The notes beneath the pieces are model-generated. The model was not told where the DNA came from. It worked only from the letters and a program-made list of their open reading frames with translations, and ran no database searches. A DNA stretch of 64,000 nucleotides from Physcomitrium patens (lineage: Eukaryota > Streptophyta > Bryopsida > Funariales > Funariaceae): positions 1,003,543-1,067,542 of the forward strand of contig NC_037269.1 of assembly GCF_000002425.4 (NCBI RefSeq). The letters run 5' to 3'. Shown piece by piece: positions 34,181 through 47,151 of this stretch; the first letter of the stretch is position 1, and each line of letters opens with the position of its first letter. The position numbers and the translations under genes are program-made.

Positions 34181-36682
34181 ATATATATATCTTTATCTTT
34201 TTATTTCAAGATATATAAATTGAATCCAAAAAAATATTTATACTAATAAAATATAATATTAAATTCAGTAGTGGTTTATATAAAAAATATTTGACTATAT
34301 ATAAAAATAATTATCTTATATCTATTAAGAGATTTATGTTCTTATATTTTTTATATCTATTTATATATATTTCTATTTAATTAAAAAATAATTTCTTAAT
34401 AGAATTATGAATACAAAACCATAGAAGAATATTTGTTATAAAATTACAATAATTATTTCTAAGAATGTTAGATTTTTGGCCATATTGAATTCTAAATTTT
34501 TATTATTAAAAGAATTATATCTATTCTTTCTAATTCTTTTTGATTTAAAATACAAAAAGTACCAAATTTTTGTTATTGTCAATTTTTTTTGACAATAATG
34601 CATAAGAAGCTCCATAACTCCCTTCTAGTTGCCATTCAAGATGGTTTTTAAGGTCATATTGCTACCAAATCTATTATCAAAATTATCTTGTATAAATTGG
34701 CTAAAAGAAGGTGTACTTCTACTTCTTTATGGTCCAATCTACATCTTAAATATCTTTATTGTTGTCATTCTTTTTGCTACAATGACATTGTAATTTTAAA
34801 ATCTTATTTTTATATTTTGCTAGTATTTTCAAACATATGATTTTTTTTGTATTTATCTTGATTCTATAATTTACAAAGACTTGATCAAGTCATTTTATTC
34901 TAATAAAAATATACATTCATTATATTTCTTTGATTTTTTTAGACCACAATTTATGACTCTTATGTTTATTTTTTTTATTTATATGATTAAAATTATAGTC
35001 AACACTTTAGAAACAAACTTTAAAAATATATTTTTTTAATTTTTTAAATAAAAAAGATTAAAGGATATAATATTAAAAAAATTTCATACGAAAAATTCTT
35101 AAATGATTATAACTTTAAATTATACTATTTTCTATTTGAATTATTTTATTTAATATTTTTAATAAAAATTCTAATCACAAAAGAAGCAATTATAATAGTA
35201 CTATGACTAGAAAAGTTAATTTTAATTGAATTAATTTTTAAATTATTTGAATAATCATTTTACTCTTAGTCTTTCAACTAAAATTATAAGTTTATTCTAA
35301 ATCTGTTAATAAAGTGTTCTTAAACAAAATGATTCCAAATAGGGTCTATTTCTACTTATTTGGGCATTTTAGGATATTTTTAATATTACACTTCTAACAA
35401 ATTGTGAAGTATATGATAAGGCTTTAAAGATTGTACAAAAAACTATAAAAAAATATCTTCCAAATTATACAATATTATTGGCATATTATGAAGATAATTA
35501 AGAATATTAGGTAGATAATGAACTCATATGATTTCATATAATAGTCTCTTTTGCAACTAAATCTATTTAAACAAAGTAGGAATTTGGTGCCATCTAGAAC
35601 ATGATATAAAAGATTCGGCCAAAACTTGAGAATCAAGTTTCTTACAAAACAATGAATAGAAAATAAAATTAATGTAAATTTATTTATTTATTTATTTTAT
35701 AATATATTTTTTATTTACCAATAATTATTATAAGAGTCTTTAATCAAAAAAATACTTCATTTGGATGGATCTACATTGTTAAGTCAAAATTATAATTTAG
35801 AATAATACCAAAAGTATGAAAAAAGTTTTAAATTTTAAATCCTAATCTTGGTACATCTTAACTTCAAAAAACAATTCATACCATCTAATCTATTATCATA
35901 ATTAAAGCTTTTTTTTGTTAATATTTTTCAAATTCTACCTCTTTTTTGGATTTCTTTTTTCTTTTTCCTTTATAATGTTTACACATTGCTATGATCATTA
36001 AAAAATAAATGCACAAAAATTTACTCTTAGAAAGAAAATGAATTCCTTATGTCTTCTATATAAACTTTTTATAGTAGAAGACTCAAAATTAGATCCAAAT
36101 AACCAACCACAACATCAATAAAATGTTGAATAGCATTCATATCTACTATTATATCATTACCTTTAATATGGTTAGGAATATCACAAATTCTACTTGTATT
36201 TGTTGGTAGATATTAAGTTTTTTGGTGTCTATTACAAAGATATTCTAATTGCTTATAAAACTCTTTAATGGTTACATTTTTAAATTTTTATTCATAATTA
36301 GAGATCAAAATGTGTTTATGCGTTCTTATAAGTATTATATTCTTCTCTTCTACTTGAATCCTTTAGCCTTCTAATAAGGCTACAAAATTTAAGTATATTT
36401 TTTTAATATTTAACTATTTATCATTATAATTTTTATTATTATCTTAAATGCACTTAATGCACAACTTTGAATATTTTTAATTACTATAATAGTATAAATT
36501 TTACTTATGTAATATTTAGATAATATGATATTATTATAATATAAATAAAATATGAATATGATACAATTTCATATACATTACATATACATTATATATCTAT
36601 ATTTTAAAAATAAAGTTTCATCTTTTAAATTCTATCTTTTTTAAATTTTATAATACATTCTTTGTTGTTTTTGTTTTTTTTT

Positions 36683-36727
<45 letters not shown>

Positions 36728-36979
36728 TATATATTTATACATATATTTATACATATATATATATATATTTATTTTTCTATTAATTTTAGTAAAAATAGAT
36801 TAAAATCTATTAAATTATATTAACTTTTTATATGAAGATTTTATAATAAGTTCTAAAAAATAATTTGAAATTTAAAATATAAGATACAAAAATAAGATTA
36901 TAAGTATATTCTTTTAATAAAAAATATTATAATTTTAAAAAATAGTATAGAAATATATATAAAAATAGAAATATCTAAG
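34181..36979. other. AT-rich intergenic DNA, possible unrecognised repeat relics
   Basis: No conserved gene. TA runs lie near 36688-36724. Slightly more complex stretches near 34600-34800 and 36050-36400 may be decayed transposon sequence, but I could not assign them. Confidence 0.6.
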
Positions 36980-37023
36980 AAGTGTGTGAAGTACATACTA
37001 AGGCCAAAGTTATTATTTATTAT

Positions 37024-37061
<38 letters not shown>

Positions 37062-37570
37062 TAATATTTATCTATATGATTAAATAGAAGTAGGTAAAAG
37101 TAGATTTATTTCATAATATTTTATAGAGAAATTTCCTAAAAGCTTCATAGACGTTGCTTTGACTTTACATATGTTTGTAGTTGATTGATAGGTTAGAAAC
37201 TTGGTCAACAAGTTAACCACGTGTTAATAGCTTGTGGAACAAACTAACTATGTGGCACACATCTAGAAAACTTGCCTTATAAGTAAAGATACATGTCTTA
37301 CAAAATCAACACGTTTTGGAGATTCTATAAGTCACTACCATATAGCTCTTAGTTAAGAGTATATATGGAGGCAAGAGTGAAGCCTTCTTCACTCTTGTGA
37401 ATGCCTTTTTAGTCCTTAGTCTTATTTCAAAACTTTCTAATCTTCTTGTCTTTGGCAATAGCCAATCTAGTTTAATACTATACCATCTTTGAGTGATTTT
37501 TTAGTCTTTTTGAGTGACACAAGAGTGTATTGAGGTTTTTTTCCCTTTAAGATTCATGTCCTTAATATTA
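36980..37570 (+). repeat. Diverged solo LTR of family A
   Basis: The stretch aligns along most of its length with the LTR at 5027-5581: AATAGAAGTAGGTAAAAGTA, CTTGGTCAACAAGTT, AGAGTATATAT, the GAGTGAAG hairpin, CTTTGGCAATAGCCA and a terminal GTCCTTAATA. A TA microsatellite (about 37025-37058) has expanded near its left end. No internal retrotransposon sequence flanks it on either side, which indicates a solo LTR. Confidence 0.75.
37373..37396 (+). promoter_or_regulatory. Hairpin in family-A solo LTR
   Basis: AAGAGTGAAG, four bases, then CTTCACTCTT: a perfect 10-bp stem shortly after a TATA-like stretch, matching the hairpin at 5383-5400. Confidence 0.55.
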
Positions 37571-38085
37571 TTTTAGATATCTTCTATTTTTTTTCTTTGT
37601 TAAGCTTTTATCCACTTTTTAACTATCTATCTAATATATTAAATAGACAATTTGCAAAGAATACAAGATTTAAAATCAGGCCTTTTATACTATAGAAGCA
37701 ATTTTTTTATTATTTAGAGGAATTTTTTTTGAAAAGATTTTATTCAATTAAAATTTTTTCTTTTATAGTCAATCTTATATTTTATTTAACCACTATTGAG
37801 TAAGAAAGTAGGAATTTAAAAATATATCTTATATATTAATAATTAGATAGAAATAAAGAGATGTGTAGATATGTAGAAGATAATATTTGCTAAATTAATT
37901 AAATTTAGATTGCCAAGTATGTTTTCAATATTAAAAGATTAAAAGGAGCCAACTATGCTTGATATATAAAATAAGCAATTGCCATACTTTCTAAATAAAT
38001 ATATATACTTCTAAATGACAATTAGATTAAAGTATTTCGGATCTATTCCTTCTATATTTTGTAGTATCAAGTTTTTTAAGATATA

Positions 38086-38131
<46 letters not shown>

Positions 38132-38989
38132 CTAAGAATTTATGTTGTGAATGCATAAAAAAAGTTGGATGCTTTGGAAATATTTAATAATTATATTAAT
38201 AATAAAATTTACATACATTAACTTAATTTATTTGTTAAAATTATGATTAAAGTTTATTCTAACTAAAGATTTGATATAATATACAAGAAGTGTGGTTAAT
38301 AACTATGTACCTAAGAACAGTTTTTATTATCATAGACATTGAAAAAAAACAAAAAAAAAACTTATACCCATTTTAAAAGAAAGACAAAAAGCATGCCATT
38401 ATATAATGAGGTACAAAAAAATTGATAAAAAAGTTGATCAATACAATTGCATGGCTCTTTGTATCTACAAAATTGATCAAATAGCTAAAAAAAATAATAA
38501 TAAAATAGGTGCTTTTAGAACATGTTAAAAAAATAAATGAAAAAGAAAAATTAAATTTGCTAGAATATGAAGATGCAACTTAACAATACATAGTTTCAAA
38601 AATCTTAGGCTATCTTATAAAACATCAAATAAATTTTTAATTACTTGATTTTTATTTTTTTATTTTTTTATTTTTTTGCTACAATATCTATGTTTCATAT
38701 ATATATTTACTATTATGCTTTTAATTCTTTTAATTGTTTGAATTTTTGAAAGAAATTAATATATATTTGAGCTTTGGTTTTATAAAAATTAAAGCTTCTT
38801 TTTAATGGTACCTTATGGACACCTCAACCCTCAACCATTCTAAAACCTGTCTCCATTCTACCTCCACCTCACCCAATAGTGCTCCTAGACATCCATAAGC
38901 AAGTCCAAAATCCTATGTGGAGCCTACATGGATCCTCTTTGGTAGCCAAGTGGCAACCTTTATGGACAACTTTTATTCCACTATTGTTA

Positions 38990-39022
<33 letters not shown>

Positions 39023-39670
39023 TAGGATTTTGATCCTAATTTGATGGATCCCACTTCAACTAGACGGATGGTTTGTCCATCCTCGCAGGCACACTAACAA
39101 CTTTAGTTAGAATTCGGAATTCGGTCAATAAAATCACTTTATAATTTATAATTTTAGAAATGAAAAAATATTTAAAGGATTTAATTTTATTATTTCATTT
39201 TTTATTTGAATTTATTTTATTTGAAGGTATTTTATTTGTGTTATTATTTTTTAAATGTCAAGCTGCATCGAGTCATCTAAATTTTATCCAATCTTTAAGC
39301 TCTATTTCATTCAAGATTAGAATACATGGCCATGAATGTTGATAACGATTCTCGGTTTATCGCTTACTCAAATTTTACCCTTGCATACTAGGAAGTCTCA
39401 AACTTAATGCCTGCAGTACTACCACTGTCTCTTACTCTCTTCTAGGAGCGGATCAAATTGAATGTTCCAAATTGATTCCATTATTACTAGTACCCGTCCA
39501 CTAAAATATTCATGAAGTGTAAAAACTGAGCAATTAAGGCTTAAACAGTCATGCAATTTAGCGTGTCAAACTGGTAATTAGAGAGCCATGGACTCCTCAA
39601 TGTCGGAGCCGGAATAGGAGCTTTCCATGACCACCTGCTCTGAATCAGCCATGAGAGAATGAAGATTTAT
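37571..39670. other. AT-rich intergenic DNA
   Basis: TA runs lie near 38090-38127 and 38999-39021. The last few hundred bases may be the 3' UTR of the minus-strand transporter gene. No other gene is recognised. Confidence 0.65.
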
Positions 39671-42492
39671 CTAGTGAAAATTTAAAGGCCGGGCTGTTTG
39701 CATTGCAATCGGCGTTGCTATTTTAGCGAAGAGAAGGCCAATAGTAAGAGACATAGCCGCAACCACCATTTCAAACACAAATCCAAAACCAGAGGTTCCA
39801 TTTTCTTTGAGCATGTTTGCAAAAGCTTGGACTCCAATGCCTCCAGGGACAAGAATGTTAATGCCAGATATGATCATCGCTAAGGGCAGTTCCCCTGTGT
39901 AGTAAGAGTACGTGTTCCCTGAAACTTTCAAAAGATCAATATTGAGGTCTGCTGACATGCAGAAATACAAGACAACTAACAATTACCCAAAAACCTTGAT
40001 TAGAGCATGGTTTGTGAACTGTATGAAAATTCTTAGTCCCTGTATAACTTACTGCAATACAGTATACCAGGGACCCTACAGGATCAAATTCTAGGTGTCT
40101 TAGGAAATACCATAGTGAACTTGATTTACACTTGAAGACGAAGAACTTCAGGATCTAGAAGAACTCTGACCTTAGTCGGCGTGGTTTAAGAGCCAATTTA
40201 CGTTGGTATTCTACTTGCCAGTCGGCTTTAGCTCCGAGATTATTCAGGTATACGAACTTCTTTTAATTTCTGACGCTAAACAATAGACTATAAACTTATG
40301 TCAAGGGAGAGCTAACCTGTGATGCCAATAGCAAAGGCCGAAATGGTTGCAGAGGTGCTCAAACTAAATCGAGGGTCTGTAAAGCACGACACCACATATC
40401 CTGCGAGTGCAGTAAGCGTCATGCCTGGCCATTGCTCAAAGCGAGCCATCAAGAGAATATTGGACCCAACCGCATAACCTAGGAACCCGTCTCCCACAGG
40501 TTGTTGACTGTGATATAAGTTTGTTGTTTGGATACTTACAGACGCACTCAACTGTTCAAGCTGAACTCCGTCACCACTTTCTTTTGTAAATCACTGTTGG
40601 AAACTACGAAAAATTTAGGTGCCGCTCTTTGTTATCAACCAGGCACTAAATACTTATTTATATAAAATATAACATTCTATTAACTTGGACGCTTTCTGAA
40701 CACTTTCAATGAAATTCTAAGCTGAGAATGGTATCATTGGAATAAGCACATACCAGATGAATTTTGTCCATAATGGTAGAGTTGAAGGGCCACAAGAGTG
40801 TGGCATCTGCTCGGTTGCCCACCAGACTAAATTCTCTCCCATTGCAAGCCCAAACCCAAGCTGCATTGATGAATATAAACCACGCAATACCTCAGCCGAG
40901 CCCCTCACGTGCGACTTCGAAATCATTTCAATGTGAAATACATACCTGGTCCAAAACCGAAGCTAACGACAAACTTATTTGTACATGAAAAAGACACTAA
41001 CTTCAGAGAGGTCATGCATGGCAGCTGGAGGTGAAGGGTTACTTTAAATAAAATTAAAATGAAATGTATTGGGTTGATACTTGGAAGAAGTTGGGTAAGT
41101 GATCCAAGTGTTAATGCGATGTAACACAAGCCAAGGCCTTTCAGGTTCGAAATCAAGCATTTTGATAAAAAGGCGACTAAGCATGCCGATGAAAAACCCA
41201 TAATAGTTGCAAACATGGGATTAATAGATGCAATCATGTCAAGTATGCCCACAGCTGTTCCAAAAATTAGACAAAAAAATGCATCCCAGGGACCACCTGC
41301 AACCAGACGTTGAAAGATCAGTCAGTTAGATCGTTTCATCTTGTATATGCCTCCTGCATGAACTAAATTCACTTGGATGTAAAACTCAAAGCTTACATCA
41401 AAATCTCAAAGAGTATGAAATCACCCAGTGTTTCTGATAATAATGTCTTTCAAGAGGAGGCATCAACCTATGTGCTAAGTTTTATATCAAACCCACCATC
41501 GAAAAACAAAGGTGCAGATGTAGCAGCTGATACCGCATATCCAAATAGACGACACCACTTATCAAACACAGGTGGTGAATTTATAATTTTTTTGAGGCGC
41601 CAATATGAAAACGCAAAGGTCGTTCCGGATCTGCCAACTTGATTTGTGAGCTCATCAACATGCCCAAGTTTGCCCACATCTAGGTCACTCGCCACTGTCA
41701 ACATGTGTATCTCTTTCCTGCGCCGGATGATAAAATTTTCAAGGACAACTCATCGAAAAGTTGTTTTGGGACAGCAGAGCATTGAAGACGTCCGAATACT
41801 GCTCAAACTTGAAGTTGAGGTACACATTCAAAGATACCAAAGGCTAGCTTTGAATTGAACGCATCACGCACAGCTGACCACTATACCTTCCGCACTGATG
41901 CTTCTGGCCCATGCAACAAGCCTGTAGCTTAACGATCATTACTACGTCAAAGATGCAACCCGCAACTCCCCCACAATCATATTGTCATTGATCGTTAAGT
42001 TACGAGGTTCACAATGGCCTCAACTATGTCGAGAAGATTAGAACTGGAAATAATTTACGCATTCTCAGAGCAAGAATGAGGCCAGGCACTTATTAAATAA
42101 ACTTGGAAACTGCTGATACATAAAGAATCCTTGACTGGGACATTACACAAAAGCCTGTACGCTAGCATGGCAACTGCAATCTTCCATTGAAGGTGAACAG
42201 TAGCCATTGCATCCAGAAGGTGAAGTGAGGAAGTCCAAACCCCCAACCAAAGTCCATTCGATCATTCTTGTGTCAATCCTTTCTCACTTTCATGCTGCTT
42301 GTATCCCTACTCATTCATCCACAAGACAAATAATTGTCGACAAGGTCTTTACATGGATATAGGACCAGTTCATACCCTACCTTCAGTGAATTGGACAAGA
42401 ACTTTTTTACTCTGGGGCATTAAAAATAACTTATTAAAAATGAATACTTAGCCAATTATTTATTGAATCATTTTAGAACTACTGGCAATTAC

Positions 42493-42523
<31 letters not shown>

Positions 42524-42588
42524 ACTCAAACAATTACGACTCTGTTGTTCTATTTTCTTGAAATGAACATCCCATAACTTTCTCTTCA

Positions 42589-42633
<45 letters not shown>

Positions 42634-43401
42634 CACACATTTTTTTTACAATTACTTCAATGAGAAATTAAACATTGTATTGCATAATTTACGTTTAAAC
42701 AACATTGTAGCGAACTAGCGAACTAGCGACTGCGTTGAAACCTAGTGCATCTCCTCGACAATCAAGACATTCGAGACCAACTCCATATTTACTTGAATAT
42801 TTCATTTTCCTGGTTTTCTTGCCACATTTTCATTATTTGGTCTTAGTAACAGATGACCAAGACTTTCAGCACACATGAACAAGATAATGGGAGAAGAAGA
42901 TACCTGCGCTCGTTGAGGCCGCCTATTCCGGGAAAGGATAGGAGAATCAACGAGGGAAACACTGCAATGCTGGCGTCGACTTCCAGCCGAGGAGCAGCTT
43001 TATCAATCAAGTGTTCTGTTCGAGATGATGAGCTGCCGTAGGAGTGGAGAGCAACTGCGTGCTGCAGTAAGAAACGTCGACGGATTGCTATGTTTTGATG
43101 CCATGAAGACGCCCCGTTCCACTGTTTCACTGTCACATTCATACAACAGGATGAAATACATGGCATGGCACGGAAATTATAATCCCAATCAAGCCTACGG
43201 CTGTACAAAAATCTGTAGCATCATGCGTGAAAGAGAATGAAGTATCAAACCCCTCTCATCCTCTATTCCGTCCGCCTCCTCGTTTATAGTTGTGGAATCA
43301 TTGTCATTATGCAAAGGTTTCCGTTCACCGCTGCTTAGTCCTTGAGAAGAATTTCGTCGTGCCGGAGTGCCAACCAGCTTCGCCTTCAGGCTTGGCGGCA
43401 T
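39671..43401 (-). CDS. ThrE/Prm10-like threonine/serine exporter family membrane protein, with one apparent frame break
   Basis: Seven exons fit GT/AG rules: 43401-43207, 43121-42904, 41717-41497, 41296-41081, 40945-40754, 40507-40317, 39918-39671, about 493 residues. A polar N-terminus (1-65) is followed by the ThrE N-terminal region (PF06738): FLLQHAVALHSYGSSSSRTEHLI, LEVDASIAVFPSLILLSF, then ASDLDVGKL and, after the first membrane segments, GGPWDAFFCLIFGTAVGIL. The C-terminal ThrE half (PF12821) includes the last two exons, with LAMIISGINILVPGGIGVQAF. About ten hydrophobic segments are expected. Bacterial ThrE exports threonine and serine; fungal Prm10 relatives are less understood. All junction phases agree except in exon 5, which is one base short: the frame leading to LLPSMYFTL does not continue into EMISKSHVRGSAEVLRGLY. 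This is a real frameshift, a sequence error or a splice site I misplaced. Confidence 0.8.
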
Positions 43402-44111
43402 TTTGACTACAACTTGTAAAGAACCTCAGCAAGAGGAGCGCAGGATTAGCTCCAGTACTTCTCAATGTCTGCACGCGTTAAGAATCCCACCGCTTTTAGG
43501 AATCTTGAATACGCTCGTAATCATGGTTGGTCGCGGATGTGAATGTGAAAGACCAGCATTATTTGTGCAGTCTCAGCTTTAAAAGCAGATTAGGGCGACC
43601 GTTTGGCATCACCTCTGTACAGGATCAAGAGAATCAGTTACCACGCAGTCCTACACTCTCCAAAGTCGAGAGCGGGAGGAAAGGTTTACGGCTTCACTTC
43701 ACGTTTGCCACATTCAGGATAATTATCTGTCTTCGCATGTTGACAATTGGGAACTCGAGCTGACATTTTGAGGAGAAGAATGCCGATGTTAACTCGACCC
43801 TGCATATGAAATTTAGATCGATCCCCTCTGCGGAGGACAAGGACTCTCGTTGCCGAAAGCTCATCGAGTCAAAAACCGCCTTCCTGATGGTTTTCCAGAA
43901 TGAACACGATCGAAAAAACTCGTTTCTTCCTCGGCGAGAAAATTCGAACTCGCAATTCCCCCATCGTCAATCTCGGCTTCAATCGTCAACTACTTGCTGT
44001 GTGATCCGACACACGCAACTCTCACAATCATTCTATCGCGATGCACCGTGACGATGGCGATATACTGCATGTGACGTCCACCGCACCGAGAGGGCCTGAT
44101 TAGGGTTTCGA
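43402..44111 (-). promoter_or_regulatory. Upstream region of the ThrE-like gene
   Basis: GC-richer DNA that ends abruptly in AT-rich sequence at about 44115. A telobox (AAACCCTAA on the minus strand, 44108-44100) sits about 700 bp from the start codon, a motif common in plant gene promoters near the transcription start. No conserved open frame is seen. Confidence 0.5.
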
Positions 44112-47100
44112 TCGAAATGTAACATTATTTTTTTCAATTGCAACTAGGTGCATGTTCTTAGTTCTTTAACTTTAGACATTAGCTTATTAAATTTTAATGA
44201 CTATATTTGTATGTGTCTTTGTAAGTACGTCATTGTGCTTGGTTGGATAGTATTTTGTATTTTATTTTTGGTTCTCTTGTAAATGTACTAATGTTATTTG
44301 AATATGTGTTTTACAAATGCATGTATTGTAGATTTATTTTGCAAATGTTATGTAGTTTTGTTGATAGCATAATAAATATTGTTTTCTTTTCTCAAATAAG
44401 TTGAATTTTTATATCTTGCTTTAATCAAGAGAATTGTTAGGTGGACACCTCTTTTTTATTATGTGGATGTTCTCATGCCATACATTTCTACATACATTTT
44501 TACATATACATACTAAAACTCTTATTTATATAGAAAGTTTTATGGTAATTTAAGGGAATGTTAAATAGACCCAAGTTTTTACTAAACCAACCCATCATCA
44601 TTGCACCTTCCCATTCCCAACTGTAGCTTGTTGTTGGGAACACTAAGTTGGGAATATCATGTTGCAAGGTGTCAACAATTGCAAGTTATCAACAACGAGT
44701 TGAGAACAACGAGGTATAGAAATAGTTGATGTATCTACACAAAAAAAAATAACAAGTAAACAACAATTTCTTATTCAAACAACACATAAGAAGAAATATA
44801 AAACTCTTTTAAAAACCTTTTGTAAAAAAAGAAAGTATAAATTAAGTTAATTCTATTTAAATCAATAATGTATTAAAATTTTAGTATCTAATTTTTAAAA
44901 ATGAGATTCTACTAAATTTGACTATTTATAAGAGGCTTATTAGAACAAAAAAATATAAAAGATAAATTGAGAAAACTTGCTTTTAAATTTATAATATTTT
45001 TATTTTTTCTATTACAGCCAATTGTAAATCTTTTATATTTTAATAAATTATGAACTTAGATGCACTTGTAGGTAAGATTTCTATTCTATTGTTTTCTTTT
45101 CTTTGAATCTTATATTTACATAGATGTATTAAAACAACATATTGACGTGTAAAACCAAAAATACATCCAATTTGGAAAAAAAATAAAATAAAAAATAGTA
45201 AAATTTCCAAAAAAAAAAAAAGTTTCTTACTTTTCAAAATTACAAGTTCGTAGTTTATTGCTAATATACATATCATAAACCTTACGTATGAACAAAATTA
45301 AAGTTCGGTTTTACAAGAACTCTTAACTTAATTGTAGGATTCAAATGTGTAAAAGTAAATGTTCAAAACTAATACTAATTCATAAAAATTATCTTTGGTA
45401 ATTAAAATATATTCTTAATTTAAACTTTATCAAAATCAATAAATCTTATAATTAATTGCAAGTCTTTACAACATACACATCATATAAATAGTATCATTTC
45501 CAAAATTATTAGTATATTAAATACAATCCTTAATAAATAGATATATCGTACAACTACAGAGAATTACTTCAGACTTAGATCTATGTTGTTAAAAAATTGA
45601 TATAAAGTACAGTAAATATTAGAAATATAATTATTTTAGTCAGTATAAAATTAGACACTACTAACACTATTTTATGACAACAACCCCCTTTTATGACAAC
45701 AACCTCCTTGCCAATCACCTCCATGCCTAACAAAATGTTATTAAACTACTCCAATCTAAATATAGAATTTATAATCATTTAGGATCTTGTTAAAAGATTT
45801 TCTTGATGGCTAACAATTGAAGGTTAAAATAATAACAAAATAAAAACATTATCAGAAAAACATGACAGGGCACTATGCAAAAACACATTTTTTATGCTAC
45901 AGTCACTTACTCATATGCCCCGGTATATGTCTAAATATGATATTTGTGAAGGATCTTACTACTACATGACTTGTTGATCAAAACATATTGCTGATAGATC
46001 TGCAATTCTTTCCGACTTTTGAGTCAAGTGAGAGCAGCACTCCAAATGATGTGAACCTGGATGAAAGCTTTTCTTTCAACCTGCTAAGGTCTGATGCATA
46101 ATAAGAATGTATCTGTATCCACATCCCTTTGCTATTACAATGTGCATTAGAAATAGCTATTCATAACTATGAAAAAGATTTTGAATTATTTCTAAGACTG
46201 CAACAAAAACAACAGTCAATTGAGGTGCTTTCCAGAAACCATCACACTCGAAAAAAACAGTCTACACAGATTAAATAGGAATTTGAAACATAGTATCCTA
46301 TGCATTGTGTTCATAAGCGCCCTATTAAACAAAGGACACGGAGAGTATTTAAATACCCAAGAGCAATCTCTTTGTCCCGTTTCCTGAATGAATATATATA
46401 AAAATGAATTACTTACACCGAGCGAGTCCCAGTCAGCAGAAGCACCGAGCCTCTTGCACACACACCACCTATTCTTAGTCTTCAAAGGACCACCAGTATA
46501 CTCCCACAAGCGGAAACAGCCAAGGATGGAATGGCTTGAGATTTTTGTACATTCAGCTAAACATTTGTTGACACCGGTTGAGATGGTAACAACATTCTGT
46601 ATTTCAACAAAGTCTAGTCAGGAATCTGAAACAGAAAACAGCTGTTTATGCCCAAACATACACAAAGACTAGTAAGTCGTTCGCTACTAAACCATCGTAG
46701 TATCCTGGCAGATAGAATAAAGAATTACATATTCAAAATAAACTTATGAAACAATCTCGAAATTTGAGATCATCAAGATTGAATTGATTGTGGTGAGACT
46801 TGCTAAGGTATCAAGTTACGGACTATTGATATTTGTTAAAGACTTTGAAGTTGTTTATATAATCGAACTAGATAATATACTGTGACCCAAACAGGTGCTA
46901 CTCCGTACACTACAATTAAAACTTCAACTACCACCACCCAAGAGAACCTTAATCCTGGTGCAATACAAAAAGAGCACTCAAAACAAAATAAAGATGTCTC
47001 AAAACCCCAACATTTTCTATATCGGATCAGGCAGCAGACAACATTAAACAAACTCTTTCGGAAGCTCGGTTTTGATTAGGAAGGCATGCCTCCAATTCTA

Positions 47101-47151
47101 CCCGCCATACAAACGTTTCAACCACATACTGGTGTTCATGATTCTACATAC
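44112..47151. other. Intergenic DNA
   Basis: Mostly AT-rich without conserved coding potential. A 19-bp direct repeat (TTTTATGACAACAACCYCC) lies at about 45670-45708. The stretch 46200-47151 is less AT-rich and probably holds the 3' UTR of the minus-strand DUF810 gene. A short match to the MITE-like terminus is at 44554-44595. Confidence 0.6.
44554..44595 (+). repeat. Isolated terminus of the MITE-like family
   Basis: About 40 bp beginning GGGAATGTTAAATAGACCCA match the left terminus of 52787-53001. The rest of the element is not recognisable. Confidence 0.45.

Noticed and set aside
46216..46672. Small frames on both strands downstream of the DUF810 gene
   Set aside because: They probably lie in the 3' UTR; no recognisable domain.
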